53,157 nucleotides of DNA from Bacteroidota bacterium (GTDB taxonomy: Bacteria > Bacteroidota > Bacteroidia > Flavobacteriales > Flavobacteriaceae): positions 1 through 53,157 of the forward strand of contig JAJRQR010000090.1 of assembly GCA_024280145.1 (NCBI GenBank), written 5' to 3'. The notes below the pieces were generated by a model. The model was not told where the DNA came from and ran no database searches. It saw only the letters and a list, made by a program, of their open reading frames with translations. Both the position numbers and the translations under genes were made by a program. Shown piece after piece: positions 7,816-17,294 of this stretch (positions are counted from its first letter, which is position 1; each line of letters opens with the position of its first letter).

Positions 7816-9993
7816 ATGAAAAAAATTGCAATATCATTAAGTTTAGGGCTGTTGTTTCTAAACCTATCTGCTCAAGAGAAAAAAGTAGACAGCATCAATG
7901 TTGAAACCTTAGATGAAGTATTAATTGAGTCGATAAGAGTTAAAGAAGATGCACCAATTTCTCACTCAAACATGAGTAAAGAAGAAATTTTAAAACGAAA
8001 TTTAGGGCAAGATATTCCTATTTTATTAAACTATTTGCCTTCTGTTGTAACCACAACCGATGCTGGTGCTGGCGTGGGATATACTTATATTCGAGTTCGT
8101 GGAAGCGACGCTTCAAGAGTAAATATTACCATTAACGGGATTCCTTATAATGATGCAGAAAGTCAGGGGACATTTTGGGTGAATATGCCCGATTTTGCTT
8201 CTTCGGTTGAGAGTTTGCAATTACAGCGTGGAGTAGGAACTTCCACCAATGGGTCAGGAGCTTTTGGAGCGAGTCTAAATATTTTAAGTGATGCTGTTTC
8301 AAAAGAAGCCTATGGAGATGTAAATGCTTCATTTGGGTCTTTTAATACACAGAAATACAATGTAAAATTTAGCACTGGATTGTTGAATGAGCATTTCGAA
8401 ATTTCGGGAAGATTATCAAAAATTACCTCCGATGGTTATATTGATAGAGCGACTTCCGATTTAAAATCTTACTTTTTACAAGGGGCTTATGTAAACGATA
8501 ATACTTTAATAAAAGCCTTAGTTTTCGGTGGAAAAGAAAAAACGTATCAAGCTTGGTATGGGGTTGATGCTGAAACTTTAGAAAGCGACCGAACTTTTAA
8601 TCCTGCAGGAGTGTACACAGATGATGAGGGAAATATTAAATTTTACGATAATGAAATTGATAATTACTCACAAGATCATTATCAATTGCATTGGAATCAA
8701 CGTTATAATAATAATTGGTCCACCAATTTAGGATTAAATTATACTTACGGAAGAGGCTATTTTGAGCAATATAAAGAAGACCAAGATTTTGAATTTTACA
8801 ATTTTACACTTATCAAAATTGGGGGAGAAATTATAAATGAAACAGATTTAATTCGTCGTCGATGGTTAGACAATGATTTTTATGTAGTAAATGCCAATAT
8901 AAATTACAAAAAAGAACAAATTGATTTTACGGCTGGTGCCTTTTACAGTTATTATAATGGCGATCATTATGGGGAAGTTATTTGGGCAGAATATGCGAGT
9001 GATTCAGAAATCAGGGATCGTTATTATGAAGGGAACGGAACTAAAAACGAATTCACTATTTTCTCAAAAACAACCTATTACCACAATGACAAATGGAGTG
9101 TTTATGGTGATTTTCAGGGAAGATTTATCAGATATAAAACTTTGGGTTTAACTTCAGACAAGGTGCCTTTAGCAGTAGATGAAAATTTTAATTTTTTCAA
9201 CCCTAAAGTAGGATTAACTTATAAGATAAATGCTAATAATCAACTTTATACTTCCTACGGTAGGGCCAATCGAGAACCTAGAAGAAGCGATTTTGAAAAC
9301 GGTGTTACAAAAGCTGAAAAATTAGATGATTTTGAATTGGGTTGGCGTTTTTCAACTAAAAAATCGAAGATAAATACCAACATCTATTATATGAATTATA
9401 ATGATCAATTGGTATTGACTGGTGCAATTGATGATGTTGGAGCTCCCATCCGAACCACTAGTGGTAAAAGTTTCCGATTAGGTATAGAGATTGATGCAAA
9501 TATTTTTATTTTAGATAATTTAAGGATTTTCCCAAATATCGATTTCAGTAGTAATAAAAACAAAGATTTTGTAACTTCAAAAGATGGTGAGTTGGTAAAT
9601 TTAGGAACTACAAACATTTCATTTTCACCAAGTATTGTTGCAGGAAATAGATTGGAATACGAACCTTTAAAAAACCTTCAGTTGGCATTATTAACCAAAT
9701 ATGTAGGTGAGCAATATATGGGTAATATTGATGGTAAAACTTCAAAATTAGATGCTTACTTTATCAATGATTTTAACGTGGTTTATTCTTTGAAAAACAT
9801 TCCTTTTGTAAAAGAAATAATAATAACGGGATTAGTAAATAATATTTTTAATGTAGGTTATGTTTCCAACGGATATTATTACACTTATGAGGATACTTGG
9901 ACAAATCCGAATACGATTACTACCGTTGAAGGAGCAGGGTATTACCCACAAGCAACTATTAATTTTTTGCTGGGATTTACTATAAAATTTTAA
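7816..9993 (+). CDS. TonB-dependent receptor, likely thiamine-related uptake
   Basis: Plug domain (VVTTTDAGAGVGYTYIRVRGSDASRVNITINGIPYNDAESQGTFWVNMPD), C-terminal barrel; TPP riboswitch upstream. Confidence 0.93.
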   Translation: MKKIAISLSLGLLFLNLSAQEKKVDSINVETLDEVLIESIRVKEDAPISHSNMSKEEILKRNLGQDIPILLNYLPSVVTTTDAGAGVGYTYIRVRGSDASRVNITINGIPYNDAESQGTFWVNMPDFASSVESLQLQRGVGTSTNGSGAFGASLNILSDAVSKEAYGDVNASFGSFNTQKYNVKFSTGLLNEHFEISGRLSKITSDGYIDRATSDLKSYFLQGAYVNDNTLIKALVFGGKEKTYQAWYGVDAETLESDRTFNPAGVYTDDEGNIKFYDNEIDNYSQDHYQLHWNQRYNNNWSTNLGLNYTYGRGYFEQYKEDQDFEFYNFTLIKIGGEIINETDLIRRRWLDNDFYVVNANINYKKEQIDFTAGAFYSYYNGDHYGEVIWAEYASDSEIRDRYYEGNGTKNEFTIFSKTTYYHNDKWSVYGDFQGRFIRYKTLGLTSDKVPLAVDENFNFFNPKVGLTYKINANNQLYTSYGRANREPRRSDFENGVTKAEKLDDFELGWRFSTKKSKINTNIYYMNYNDQLVLTGAIDDVGAPIRTTSGKSFRLGIEIDANIFILDNLRIFPNIDFSSNKNKDFVTSKDGELVNLGTTNISFSPSIVAGNRLEYEPLKNLQLALLTKYVGEQYMGNIDGKTSKLDAYFINDFNVVYSLKNIPFVKEIIITGLVNNIFNVGYVSNGYYYTYEDTWTNPNTITTVEGAGYYPQATINFLLGFTIKF

Positions 9994-10448
9994 TTAAAAA
10001 CATTTATTACATCACCTTCTCTAATCGCACGATATTGTAACATCGGGTATTTTGTGTTGTTTGTTGGTGTAAATTTTCCAGTAACAATATCATATTTGTT
10101 ATTATCATTACATTGACAATTTGCTAGAATTCCTTCCACTTCCATTTTAGAGCAAGAATTAGGAATATGGTTAGGATCACTTAATTCAAATGCGGTATAA
10201 AGATCATTATTAACATTATAAACTACTACTCCTTTTATTCCTTGATTGGATATAATTACACTATTTCCAGGAAATTTTAATGGATCATATTCAGGTAAGT
10301 TAAGACTTAAACTAAAATTCACCGAAGGAGCTGCTAGAAATGGATTGACATTAGTGTTGTTGTCATCGTTATTGCTACAAGATAATAGAGTAATAAAAAG
10401 AATAGAAACTAATAATATATTTTTCATTTTCATTTTTTTGAAGCTCAA
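9990..10448 (-). CDS. Lipoprotein with a degenerate Rieske-like C-terminus
   Basis: Lipobox LLSC; CSKMEVEGILANCQCNDNNKYDIVTGKF resembles Rieske folds but lacks the ligand histidines; start may be at an internal Met. Confidence 0.65.
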   Translation of the reverse strand: MSFKKMKMKNILLVSILFITLLSCSNNDDNNTNVNPFLAAPSVNFSLSLNLPEYDPLKFPGNSVIISNQGIKGVVVYNVNNDLYTAFELSDPNHIPNSCSKMEVEGILANCQCNDNNKYDIVTGKFTPTNNTKYPMLQYRAIREGDVINVFN

Positions 10449-10476
10449 AAATACGATTAATAATTATTATTTTTAG

Positions 10477-10484
10477 TATATTTG
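10477..10484 (+). promoter_or_regulatory. Putative greA promoter -7 element TATATTTG
   Basis: TAnnTTTG match in the divergent intergenic region. Confidence 0.5.
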
Positions 10485-10492
10485 TATGAAGT

Positions 10493-10518
10493 AATCCCGT
10501 CGTGTATGGGATTTTTTT
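10493..10518 (+). terminator. Hairpin plus U-tract in the greA leader (possible attenuator)
   Basis: AATCCCGT-CGTGT-ATGGGATT then a run of 7 T. Confidence 0.7.
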
Positions 10519-10579
10519 ATTTCTGTTTGGATAGATCGCAACCTAAATAACAGAATGAATTATTATAAAATGAAGAGTT

Positions 10580-11056
10580 ATGAGTAAAGTATCATATTAT
10601 ACTGCAGAAGGATTAAAAAAATTAAGAGCCGAATTAAGTCAATTAAAAGATATAGAACGTCCAGCAGCTTCACAAGCAATTGCTGAAGCTAGAGATAAAG
10701 GAGATTTAAGTGAAAATGCAGAATACGATGCTGCAAAAGAAGCGCAAGGAATGTTAGAAATGCGAATTTCAAAATTAGAAACGACACTTTCTACTGCTAG
10801 AATTATTGATGAATCTCAGTTAGATACTTCAAAAGCATTGATACATTCTACAGTAAAAATTAAAAATCAAATGAATGGTATGGAAATGACTTATAAGCTA
10901 GTTGCGCAAAGTGAAGCAGATTTGGCTACAGGTAAAATTTCGGTAGATTCACCCATCGGGAAAGGATTATTAGGAAAAGAAGTTGGAGATGTTGCTGAGG
11001 TTATCGTACCTAATGGAACTATGAAATTTGACGTACTTGAAATATCAAGAGATTAA
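10580..11056 (+). CDS. greA: Transcription elongation factor GreA
   Basis: YYTAEGLKKLRAELSQLKDIERP, EARDKGDLSENAEYDAAKEAQ, SPIGKGLLGKEVGD. Confidence 0.97.
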   Translation: MSKVSYYTAEGLKKLRAELSQLKDIERPAASQAIAEARDKGDLSENAEYDAAKEAQGMLEMRISKLETTLSTARIIDESQLDTSKALIHSTVKIKNQMNGMEMTYKLVAQSEADLATGKISVDSPIGKGLLGKEVGDVAEVIVPNGTMKFDVLEISRD

Positions 11057-11058
11057 AA

Positions 11059-11448
11059 TTGGCTTCTATATTTACAAGAATAATTGATGGAGAAATTCCC
11101 TGTTATAAAGTAGCAGAGGATGATAATTATTTTGCCTTTTTAGACATTAATCCAAACACAAAAGGACATACACTTTGTATCCCCAAAAAGGAAGTAGATA
11201 GACTTTTAGATTTAGACAAAGAAACCTATTTAGGTTTAATGCAATTTGCTAGAAAAGTAGGCATAGCAATAGAAAAAACAGTTCCTTGTAACCGAGTAGC
11301 AATGACAGTAATTGGGTTGGAAGTACCACATGTTCATGTGCATTTAATACCTATAAAGGAAATGAAGGATATGTCATTTCAACATAAGGTGTCATTAAGC
11401 CAAGACGAATTTATTTCTTTGGCAAATCAAATTCAGAATAACTACTAA
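11059..11448 (+). CDS. HIT family hydrolase (TTG start)
   Basis: FTRIIDGEIPCYKVAEDD and HVHVHLIPI histidine triad. Confidence 0.95.
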   Translation: MASIFTRIIDGEIPCYKVAEDDNYFAFLDINPNTKGHTLCIPKKEVDRLLDLDKETYLGLMQFARKVGIAIEKTVPCNRVAMTVIGLEVPHVHVHLIPIKEMKDMSFQHKVSLSQDEFISLANQIQNNY

Positions 11449-12599
11449 TCAATTATTAGCTTTAGTACTATCTCCATAGTAGTTCCTTCTCCTGGATTAC
11501 TTTTTAATACCCGAATTCTACCTTTGTGATAACCTTCAATTATACGTTTTGCCAATGAGAGTCCTAATCCCCAGCCTCTTTTTTTAGTTGTAAAACCAGG
11601 GCTAAATATTTTAGTAATATCCTTTTTATTAATTCCTTTTCCGCTGTCTGAAATATGAATAAACGCCGATTTTAAATTGGTAGTAATTTTAATATGAATA
11701 TCTCCTTTTCCTTTCATAGCATCAATCCCGTTTTTCACTAAATTCTCGATTGTCCAACTAAATAATTGAGGATTTAATAGTACAATTAAAGGAGTGTCAG
11801 GAACATCTATTGAAAAATTTATCAATTTTGAAGTACGAGTTTTAAGATAATCGTAGGAGCTTTTTGTTTCAGCAACCACATCAGTACTTTCCATAGTGGG
11901 AACAGAACCAACTTTTGAAAACCGTTCAGTAATAGTTCTAAGTCGATCAATATCCTTTTCTATTTCAAGAATATACTCGGGGTTTACATTTTCGGTTTTT
12001 AATATTTCTGCCCAACCCACTAAAGAGGATAAAGGAGTTCCGATTTGGTGAGCTGTTTCCTTTGCCATTCCTGCCCAAAGTTTATTTTGCTCTCCTGCTT
12101 TAGCAGTTTTAAAAAAGAAATAAATAGCCGTAAAAAACAACAACATTATTAAAATTAAAAAGGCAGGATAGAATTTAATTTTATTGATAATTGGAGAATT
12201 TCCGAAGTAAATAATCTGAATAACCTCTCCTTCATAAGTGACTTCAATGGGTTGGTATTCTTCCGTAAATTGATTAATTAAACGATCTCTTTTTTTAGGT
12301 GTGTCAATTTTATTATCAGGAATATTTCTATGAATATAAGTACCTTCCTTTGGGCTAAAAGATATCATAGGAGTTGTTGTATTGCCTTGAATTACTTCCA
12401 AGGAAGTCTGACTAAAACTCAATTCTAATTGCTCGCTTTTATTAAAATCTTCTTGTGCGGTTGCCCAAATCTCCATTTTGGTTCGTTCGTTTTCTTTCAA
12501 TCGTTTAAAAAACGAAAATGTATTCCACATAATTAATGAAATAATTCCCAGTGAGGTAATAAAGAAAAACCAACGTGTAAGTGCTGTATTTTTAAGCAT
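11445..12599 (-). CDS. Membrane sensor histidine kinase
   Basis: MAKETAHQIGTPLSSLVGWAEIL H-box; NLVKNGIDAM N-box; GWGLGLSLAKRIIEGYHKGRI. Confidence 0.93.
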   Translation of the reverse strand: MLKNTALTRWFFFITSLGIISLIMWNTFSFFKRLKENERTKMEIWATAQEDFNKSEQLELSFSQTSLEVIQGNTTTPMISFSPKEGTYIHRNIPDNKIDTPKKRDRLINQFTEEYQPIEVTYEGEVIQIIYFGNSPIINKIKFYPAFLILIMLLFFTAIYFFFKTAKAGEQNKLWAGMAKETAHQIGTPLSSLVGWAEILKTENVNPEYILEIEKDIDRLRTITERFSKVGSVPTMESTDVVAETKSSYDYLKTRTSKLINFSIDVPDTPLIVLLNPQLFSWTIENLVKNGIDAMKGKGDIHIKITTNLKSAFIHISDSGKGINKKDITKIFSPGFTTKKRGWGLGLSLAKRIIEGYHKGRIRVLKSNPGEGTTMEIVLKLIID

Positions 12600-12713
12600 A
12601 ATAATGATTGTATTTTTGTTGAGATGCTTCGGGATAAATATAATGGAAATATGTTGATATTATTGTATAAACATATTTTTACAAACGTGAGGGTTTCAAT
12701 ATATTTGTGAACT

Positions 12714-13604
12714 ATGATTTCAATAAACCCAAAAGATATTCCAACGGTAAAACTTCACGGTTATTTATTAAGTGCTATTTCGCCTCGACCTATTGCTTTG
12801 GCAAGTACAGTAGATGAAGATGGGAACGTAAATTTAGCACCGTTTAGTTTTTTTAATGTTTTTAGTGCCAATCCACCAATATTAATTTTTTCTCCTGCTC
12901 GAAGAGTTCGAGGAAACACTACAAAACACACTTTGGAGAATGCTATAAAAACCAAAGAGGTAGTAATTAATATTGTAAATCATGATATGGTGCAACAAAT
13001 GTCATTATCTTCCACGGAATATGCCGAAGGAGTTAACGAATTTGTAAAAGCTGGTTTTACGGAAGTAGCTTCAGACCTTATAAGACCTCCAAGAGTTAAA
13101 GAAGCTCCTGTTCAATTTGAATGTAAAGTAAACGAAGTTATTGCTTTAGGAACCGAAGGAGGAGCTGGAAATTTAATCATTGCCGAAGTTGTAAAATTAC
13201 ATATAGATGAATCGATTTTAGATTCTGAAGAAAAAATAGATCCCTTAAAAATTGATACCGTAGCTCGAATGGGAGGAAATTGGTACAGCAGGGCAAAAGA
13301 AGGAATATTTGAAGTACAAAAACCAATAAGAACTATGGGAATAGGTGTAGATGCATTACCAGAATCAATTAGAAACAGTACCATTTTAACAGGAAACGAT
13401 TTGGGAATATTAGGAAATTTCGAAAGAATTCCTTCAGAAGAAGAAGTGCGAGAGTTTATAAAAATGGGGATTGAAAGATGTCCTCATATTAATACTGCCA
13501 ATAAAGAAAACACTCAAAAACAAGCGCAAGATATGTTGCGAAAAGGTGTGATTTTTGATGCCTTTAGGTTGTTGTTGGCGATAGATTTGATGAATATAAA
13601 ATAA
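12714..13604 (+). CDS. Flavin reductase family (FMN-binding split-barrel) protein
   Basis: SPRPIALASTVDEDGNVNLAPFSFFNVFSANPPILIFSP. Confidence 0.93.
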   Translation: MISINPKDIPTVKLHGYLLSAISPRPIALASTVDEDGNVNLAPFSFFNVFSANPPILIFSPARRVRGNTTKHTLENAIKTKEVVINIVNHDMVQQMSLSSTEYAEGVNEFVKAGFTEVASDLIRPPRVKEAPVQFECKVNEVIALGTEGGAGNLIIAEVVKLHIDESILDSEEKIDPLKIDTVARMGGNWYSRAKEGIFEVQKPIRTMGIGVDALPESIRNSTILTGNDLGILGNFERIPSEEEVREFIKMGIERCPHINTANKENTQKQAQDMLRKGVIFDAFRLLLAIDLMNIK

Positions 13605-13724
13605 TCTTTATATAAGATTATTTAACTAAAAATAAATAAAAACCCCTTCGGTACGATTTCTAAAAAATGAAATCATGCTGGGTATTTAAAAAAGAAAATT
13701 AAAATAGCAATAAATAATAATAAG

Positions 13725-14111
13725 ATGGAAGTACAAGGAAAAATTAAAGCAATAGGTGAAACGCAAACTTTTGGAAGTAACGGTTTCAGAAAAAGAGAAG
13801 TAGTAGTGACAACTACAGAGCAATATCCACAATCTATTATGGTGGAATTTGTACAAGATAAAACAGATTTGTTAAACAACTTTGGAGTTGGACAGGATGT
13901 AAAAATTAGTATTAATTTACGAGGTAGAGAGTGGACAAATCCTCAAGGAGAAGTGAAATATTTTAATTCAATACAAGGTTGGAGAATAGAAAATTTAGCA
14001 ACAGCTCCAGTAGGAGGAGATATGCCACCAATGCCTCCAGTAGCTTCAGAAGATGCTTTTGAGCCAGTAAAGGAAGTTAAAACCGAAGATGCTGATGATT
14101 TGCCGTTTTAA
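13725..14111 (+). CDS. DUF3127 domain protein
   Basis: MEVQGKIKAIGETQTFGSNGFRKREVVVTT; acidic DDLPF tail resembling SSB. Confidence 0.9.
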   Translation: MEVQGKIKAIGETQTFGSNGFRKREVVVTTTEQYPQSIMVEFVQDKTDLLNNFGVGQDVKISINLRGREWTNPQGEVKYFNSIQGWRIENLATAPVGGDMPPMPPVASEDAFEPVKEVKTEDADDLPF

Positions 14112-14154
14112 TAAATTGTCTATTCAAAACGGAAGTGATGAATAACAATAATTA

Positions 14155-14196
14155 TAAAAGCCTAAAAATTACTATGATGTAATCTTTAGGCTTTTT
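14155..14196 (+). terminator. Intrinsic terminator after the DUF3127 gene
   Basis: aaaagcctaaaaattac / gtaatctttaggcttttt stem plus T run. Confidence 0.7.
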
Positions 14197-14209
14197 GTAT
14201 TTTTATAAC

Positions 14210-15586
14210 ATGAATATTACTAAAATCGTTGAAACCCTTTTTAAAAAATTTATGCCATCGCCTTTTGCGATTGCAGTTATTTTAACAATATTAACCATAT
14301 TATTAGCATTTTTATTTACAGAAGCACCCACAGATCAATCTCATATTTTAGCAATTTTAGGTTATTGGGAAAAAGGTATTTGGAATAATTCATTGTTAGT
14401 TTTTGCTTATCAAATGATGCTGATTTTAGTATTAGGTCATATTTTAGTTTTAAGCAAACCTATGAATTCACTTATCGAGAAGCTAACAAACTTGGTGAGT
14501 AATACTTCCAATGCCGTCTTATTGGTAAGTGCTTGTACGATGATCGTTTCCTTTTTTAATTGGGGACTGGGTTTAATTTTTGGTGCAATAATGGCTCGAA
14601 AAGTAGCCGAAGCTTCTCAACTACGAGGCTTTAAAATTAACTATCCTTTAGTTGGAGCATCAGGTTATGTGGGTTTAATGATTTGGCACGGTGGGATTAG
14701 TGGTTCAGCGCCTTTAAAAGTTGCTGAAAGCGGACACTTGGCAAGTTTAATGGGAGGTGTAGGTGATGCTAGTTTACTAAGTCAATTGCCAGATTTAATT
14801 CCTTTTAGCGAAACTGTTTTTAGTGGATTCAATTTAATTTTATTTGGAATATTAATAGTTGTACTACCATTATTTCTATATAAATTAGGTAAAAAAGCAC
14901 CGATTACTCCTGTTAATCTTCCAATTTATAAAGGTATTGAAACAGAGGAAACGTCTTTGATGGGAGCCGAAAAAATTGATCACTCTAAATTCTTAGGAAT
15001 TGGATTTGGACTGTTAATTATAGGAACATTTTTTTATCAATATTCAGATTCATTGGTAAAAATGGTCATCACTCCCAATATGTTAAACTTTTTTATGTTG
15101 GGATTGGCATTATTGCTTCATCAAAATTTTAAAAGCTTTTTAAGTGCCGTTGAAGAAGCTATAAAAGGAGCTACAGGAATATTAATTCAGTTTCCGTTAT
15201 ATTTTGGTATTATGGGAATTATGCGAGATAGCGGAATGGTAGTGCAAATCGCTGATTTCTTTGTCTCAATAGCAACACCTACAACATTACCTTTATTTAC
15301 TTTTTTTAGTGGAGGTTTGGTAAATATTTTTGTGCCAAGTGGTGGTGGACAATGGGCAATACAAGGTCCAATTGTGGTAGAATCTGCTTTAAAATTAGGA
15401 GTTCCATTACCAAAAGCGATTATGGCATTGGCGTATGGTGACCAAATCACCAATATGCTACAGCCATTTTGGGCTTTGCCTTTATTGGGGATTACTAAAT
15501 TAAAAGCTAAAGAAATACTTCCTTACACCTTACTTTTAATGGTAATTGTAACAGTGATTTTTTTACTTGGATTATTGTTTTTATAA
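14210..15586 (+). CDS. Short-chain fatty acid transporter (AtoE family)
   Basis: GLMIWHGGISGSAPLKVAESGH, FVPSGGGQWAIQGPIV; start MNITK preferred over 14195. Confidence 0.92.
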   Translation: MNITKIVETLFKKFMPSPFAIAVILTILTILLAFLFTEAPTDQSHILAILGYWEKGIWNNSLLVFAYQMMLILVLGHILVLSKPMNSLIEKLTNLVSNTSNAVLLVSACTMIVSFFNWGLGLIFGAIMARKVAEASQLRGFKINYPLVGASGYVGLMIWHGGISGSAPLKVAESGHLASLMGGVGDASLLSQLPDLIPFSETVFSGFNLILFGILIVVLPLFLYKLGKKAPITPVNLPIYKGIETEETSLMGAEKIDHSKFLGIGFGLLIIGTFFYQYSDSLVKMVITPNMLNFFMLGLALLLHQNFKSFLSAVEEAIKGATGILIQFPLYFGIMGIMRDSGMVVQIADFFVSIATPTTLPLFTFFSGGLVNIFVPSGGGQWAIQGPIVVESALKLGVPLPKAIMALAYGDQITNMLQPFWALPLLGITKLKAKEILPYTLLLMVIVTVIFLLGLLFL

Positions 15587-15596
15587 TTATATTAAA

Positions 15597-16241
15597 ATGC
15601 AGATTTTATCTAAATCTATTTGGTTCCCAAATCCCAATGAAGCAGATGATGATGGTTTGTTAGCCATTGGAGGCGACCTTTCAGTTAAACGATTAATGAA
15701 CGCCTATCGATCGGGGATTTTTCCATGGTATGAAAAAGGACAGCCTTTATTATGGTGGAGTCCCAATCCTAGAATGGTCTTGTTTCCTGAAAATTTTAAA
15801 GTTTCAAAAAGCCTTCGAAAAACAATTAAATCAAACAAATTTAAAGTGAAATTTAATACTTGTTTTTCCGAGGTAATTATAAATTGTTCTCAAATAAACA
15901 GAAATGGACAGCAAGGAACTTGGATTACATCAGAAATGGTGGAAGCCTATATCAAATTAAATAATTTAGGTTATGCTTTGTCCGTTGAAGTTTGGTTTGA
16001 GGATGAATTAGTTGGTGGGTTATACGGAATAGATTTACCCGACAAAAAAATATTTTGCGGAGAAAGTATGTTTAGTTTGATGAGTGATGCTTCAAAGGTT
16101 GGATTTTATTATTTGATTGAAATGTTAAAACAAAAAGAATATCAACTTATTGATTGTCAAATGTACACAGTTCATTTAGAGAGTTTGGGAGCTGAAGAAA
16201 TTTCAAGAACGAAGTTTCTGAATTATCTAAATAACAAGTAG
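15597..16241 (+). CDS. aat: Leucyl/phenylalanyl-tRNA-protein transferase
   Basis: GLLAIGGDLSVKRLMNAYRSGIFPWYEKGQPLLWWSPNPRMVL. Confidence 0.96.
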   Translation: MQILSKSIWFPNPNEADDDGLLAIGGDLSVKRLMNAYRSGIFPWYEKGQPLLWWSPNPRMVLFPENFKVSKSLRKTIKSNKFKVKFNTCFSEVIINCSQINRNGQQGTWITSEMVEAYIKLNNLGYALSVEVWFEDELVGGLYGIDLPDKKIFCGESMFSLMSDASKVGFYYLIEMLKQKEYQLIDCQMYTVHLESLGAEEISRTKFLNYLNNK

Positions 16242-16331
16242 AGTATCATAAAAAACACTACTCTTTATCGAAAATATTTGTTTAAATAAGTATTAATCAG
16301 CATATTTACTTCCTGCTTTTTATCCCCGTTT

Positions 16332-16670
16332 ATGTACAAGAATATATTATTGCTATTTTTCATTTGTTTTTCATTTGTTTCCTTTTCACAAACCCAAAAG
16401 AAAGAAAATTCAATATCCGAAATTGATATTATTCAAGTTTATACCCAAGTTGTAAAAGAAGGCTACGGAACTCCACAAGTTTATTTGGATTTAGCAAATG
16501 CCTGTTACTTTAAAAGTGATTATAAAGCTTCTAAAAAATGGTTTGAAAAGCTTTTTAATGAAGATAAAATAACTGATGAGACTTTGTTGTATCGTTATAA
16601 ACAGTCATTGAAAGCTCTTGGTTTGTATAATGAAAACAATGTGTATTTAGCTGTTAAGGTTACAAATTAA
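16332..16670 (+). CDS. Secreted TPR-like hypothetical protein
   Basis: Signal peptide; YLDLANACYFKSDYKASKKWFEKLF. Confidence 0.75.
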   Translation: MYKNILLLFFICFSFVSFSQTQKKENSISEIDIIQVYTQVVKEGYGTPQVYLDLANACYFKSDYKASKKWFEKLFNEDKITDETLLYRYKQSLKALGLYNENNVYLAVKVTN

Positions 16671-17234
16671 TTAGACTTCATTATACCTAAAACAACTAGT
16701 TAGATGATCGTTCACCATTCCAGTGGCTTGCATGTAGGCGTAAATTACAGTAGAGCCCACAAACTTAAATCCTCTTTTTTTTAAATCTTTACTAATTTCA
16801 TCGCTCAATGGAGTATTGGCAGGACACTCTGCTAATGTTTTTAGCTTATTTTTTATTGATTTTCCATCAACGAAACCCCAAATGTATTTACTGAAACTTC
16901 CGAATTCTTTCTGGATTTCAATAAAATATTGAGCGTTTGTTACAGCCGATTTCACCTTTAATTTGTTTCGAATAATTCCAGCATCTTGTAATAAAGAAGC
17001 GATTTTATCATCGGAATAATTCGCGATTTTCTGATAATTAAAATCATCAAAGGCTTTTCTGAAATTTTCCCTTTTCCGAAGAATAGTAATCCAACTTAAT
17101 CCAGCTTGAAAGGTTTCTAAAAGTAAAAATTCAAATAAAGTTTTGTCATTATAAACAGGTTTCCCCCATTCATTATCATGGTAAGCTACATATAACGGAT
17201 CATCTCCACACCAAGAGCATCGTTGTTTTGTCAT
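16671..17234 (-). CDS. tag: DNA-3-methyladenine glycosylase I
   Basis: RCSWCGDDPLYVAYHDNEWGKPVYNDKTLFEFLLLETFQAGLSWITIL. Confidence 0.96.
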   Translation of the reverse strand: MTKQRCSWCGDDPLYVAYHDNEWGKPVYNDKTLFEFLLLETFQAGLSWITILRKRENFRKAFDDFNYQKIANYSDDKIASLLQDAGIIRNKLKVKSAVTNAQYFIEIQKEFGSFSKYIWGFVDGKSIKNKLKTLAECPANTPLSDEISKDLKKRGFKFVGSTVIYAYMQATGMVNDHLTSCFRYNEV

Positions 17235-17294
17235 AAGGTATTAGTTAAAAATCTAAGATAGTAAGTTTTTTGTAAATTCAGCGTCTTAAGCTCT

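Noticed and set aside
8132-8332. Antisense ORF in the TonB receptor gene
   Set aside because: Low-complexity translation (HLHLHRLLLKQHH), consistent with an antisense artefact.
13599-13623. Palindrome AAATAATCTT-TATAT-AAGATTATTT after the flavin reductase gene
   Set aside because: Probably an ordinary weak terminator or AT-rich hairpin; nothing unusual.
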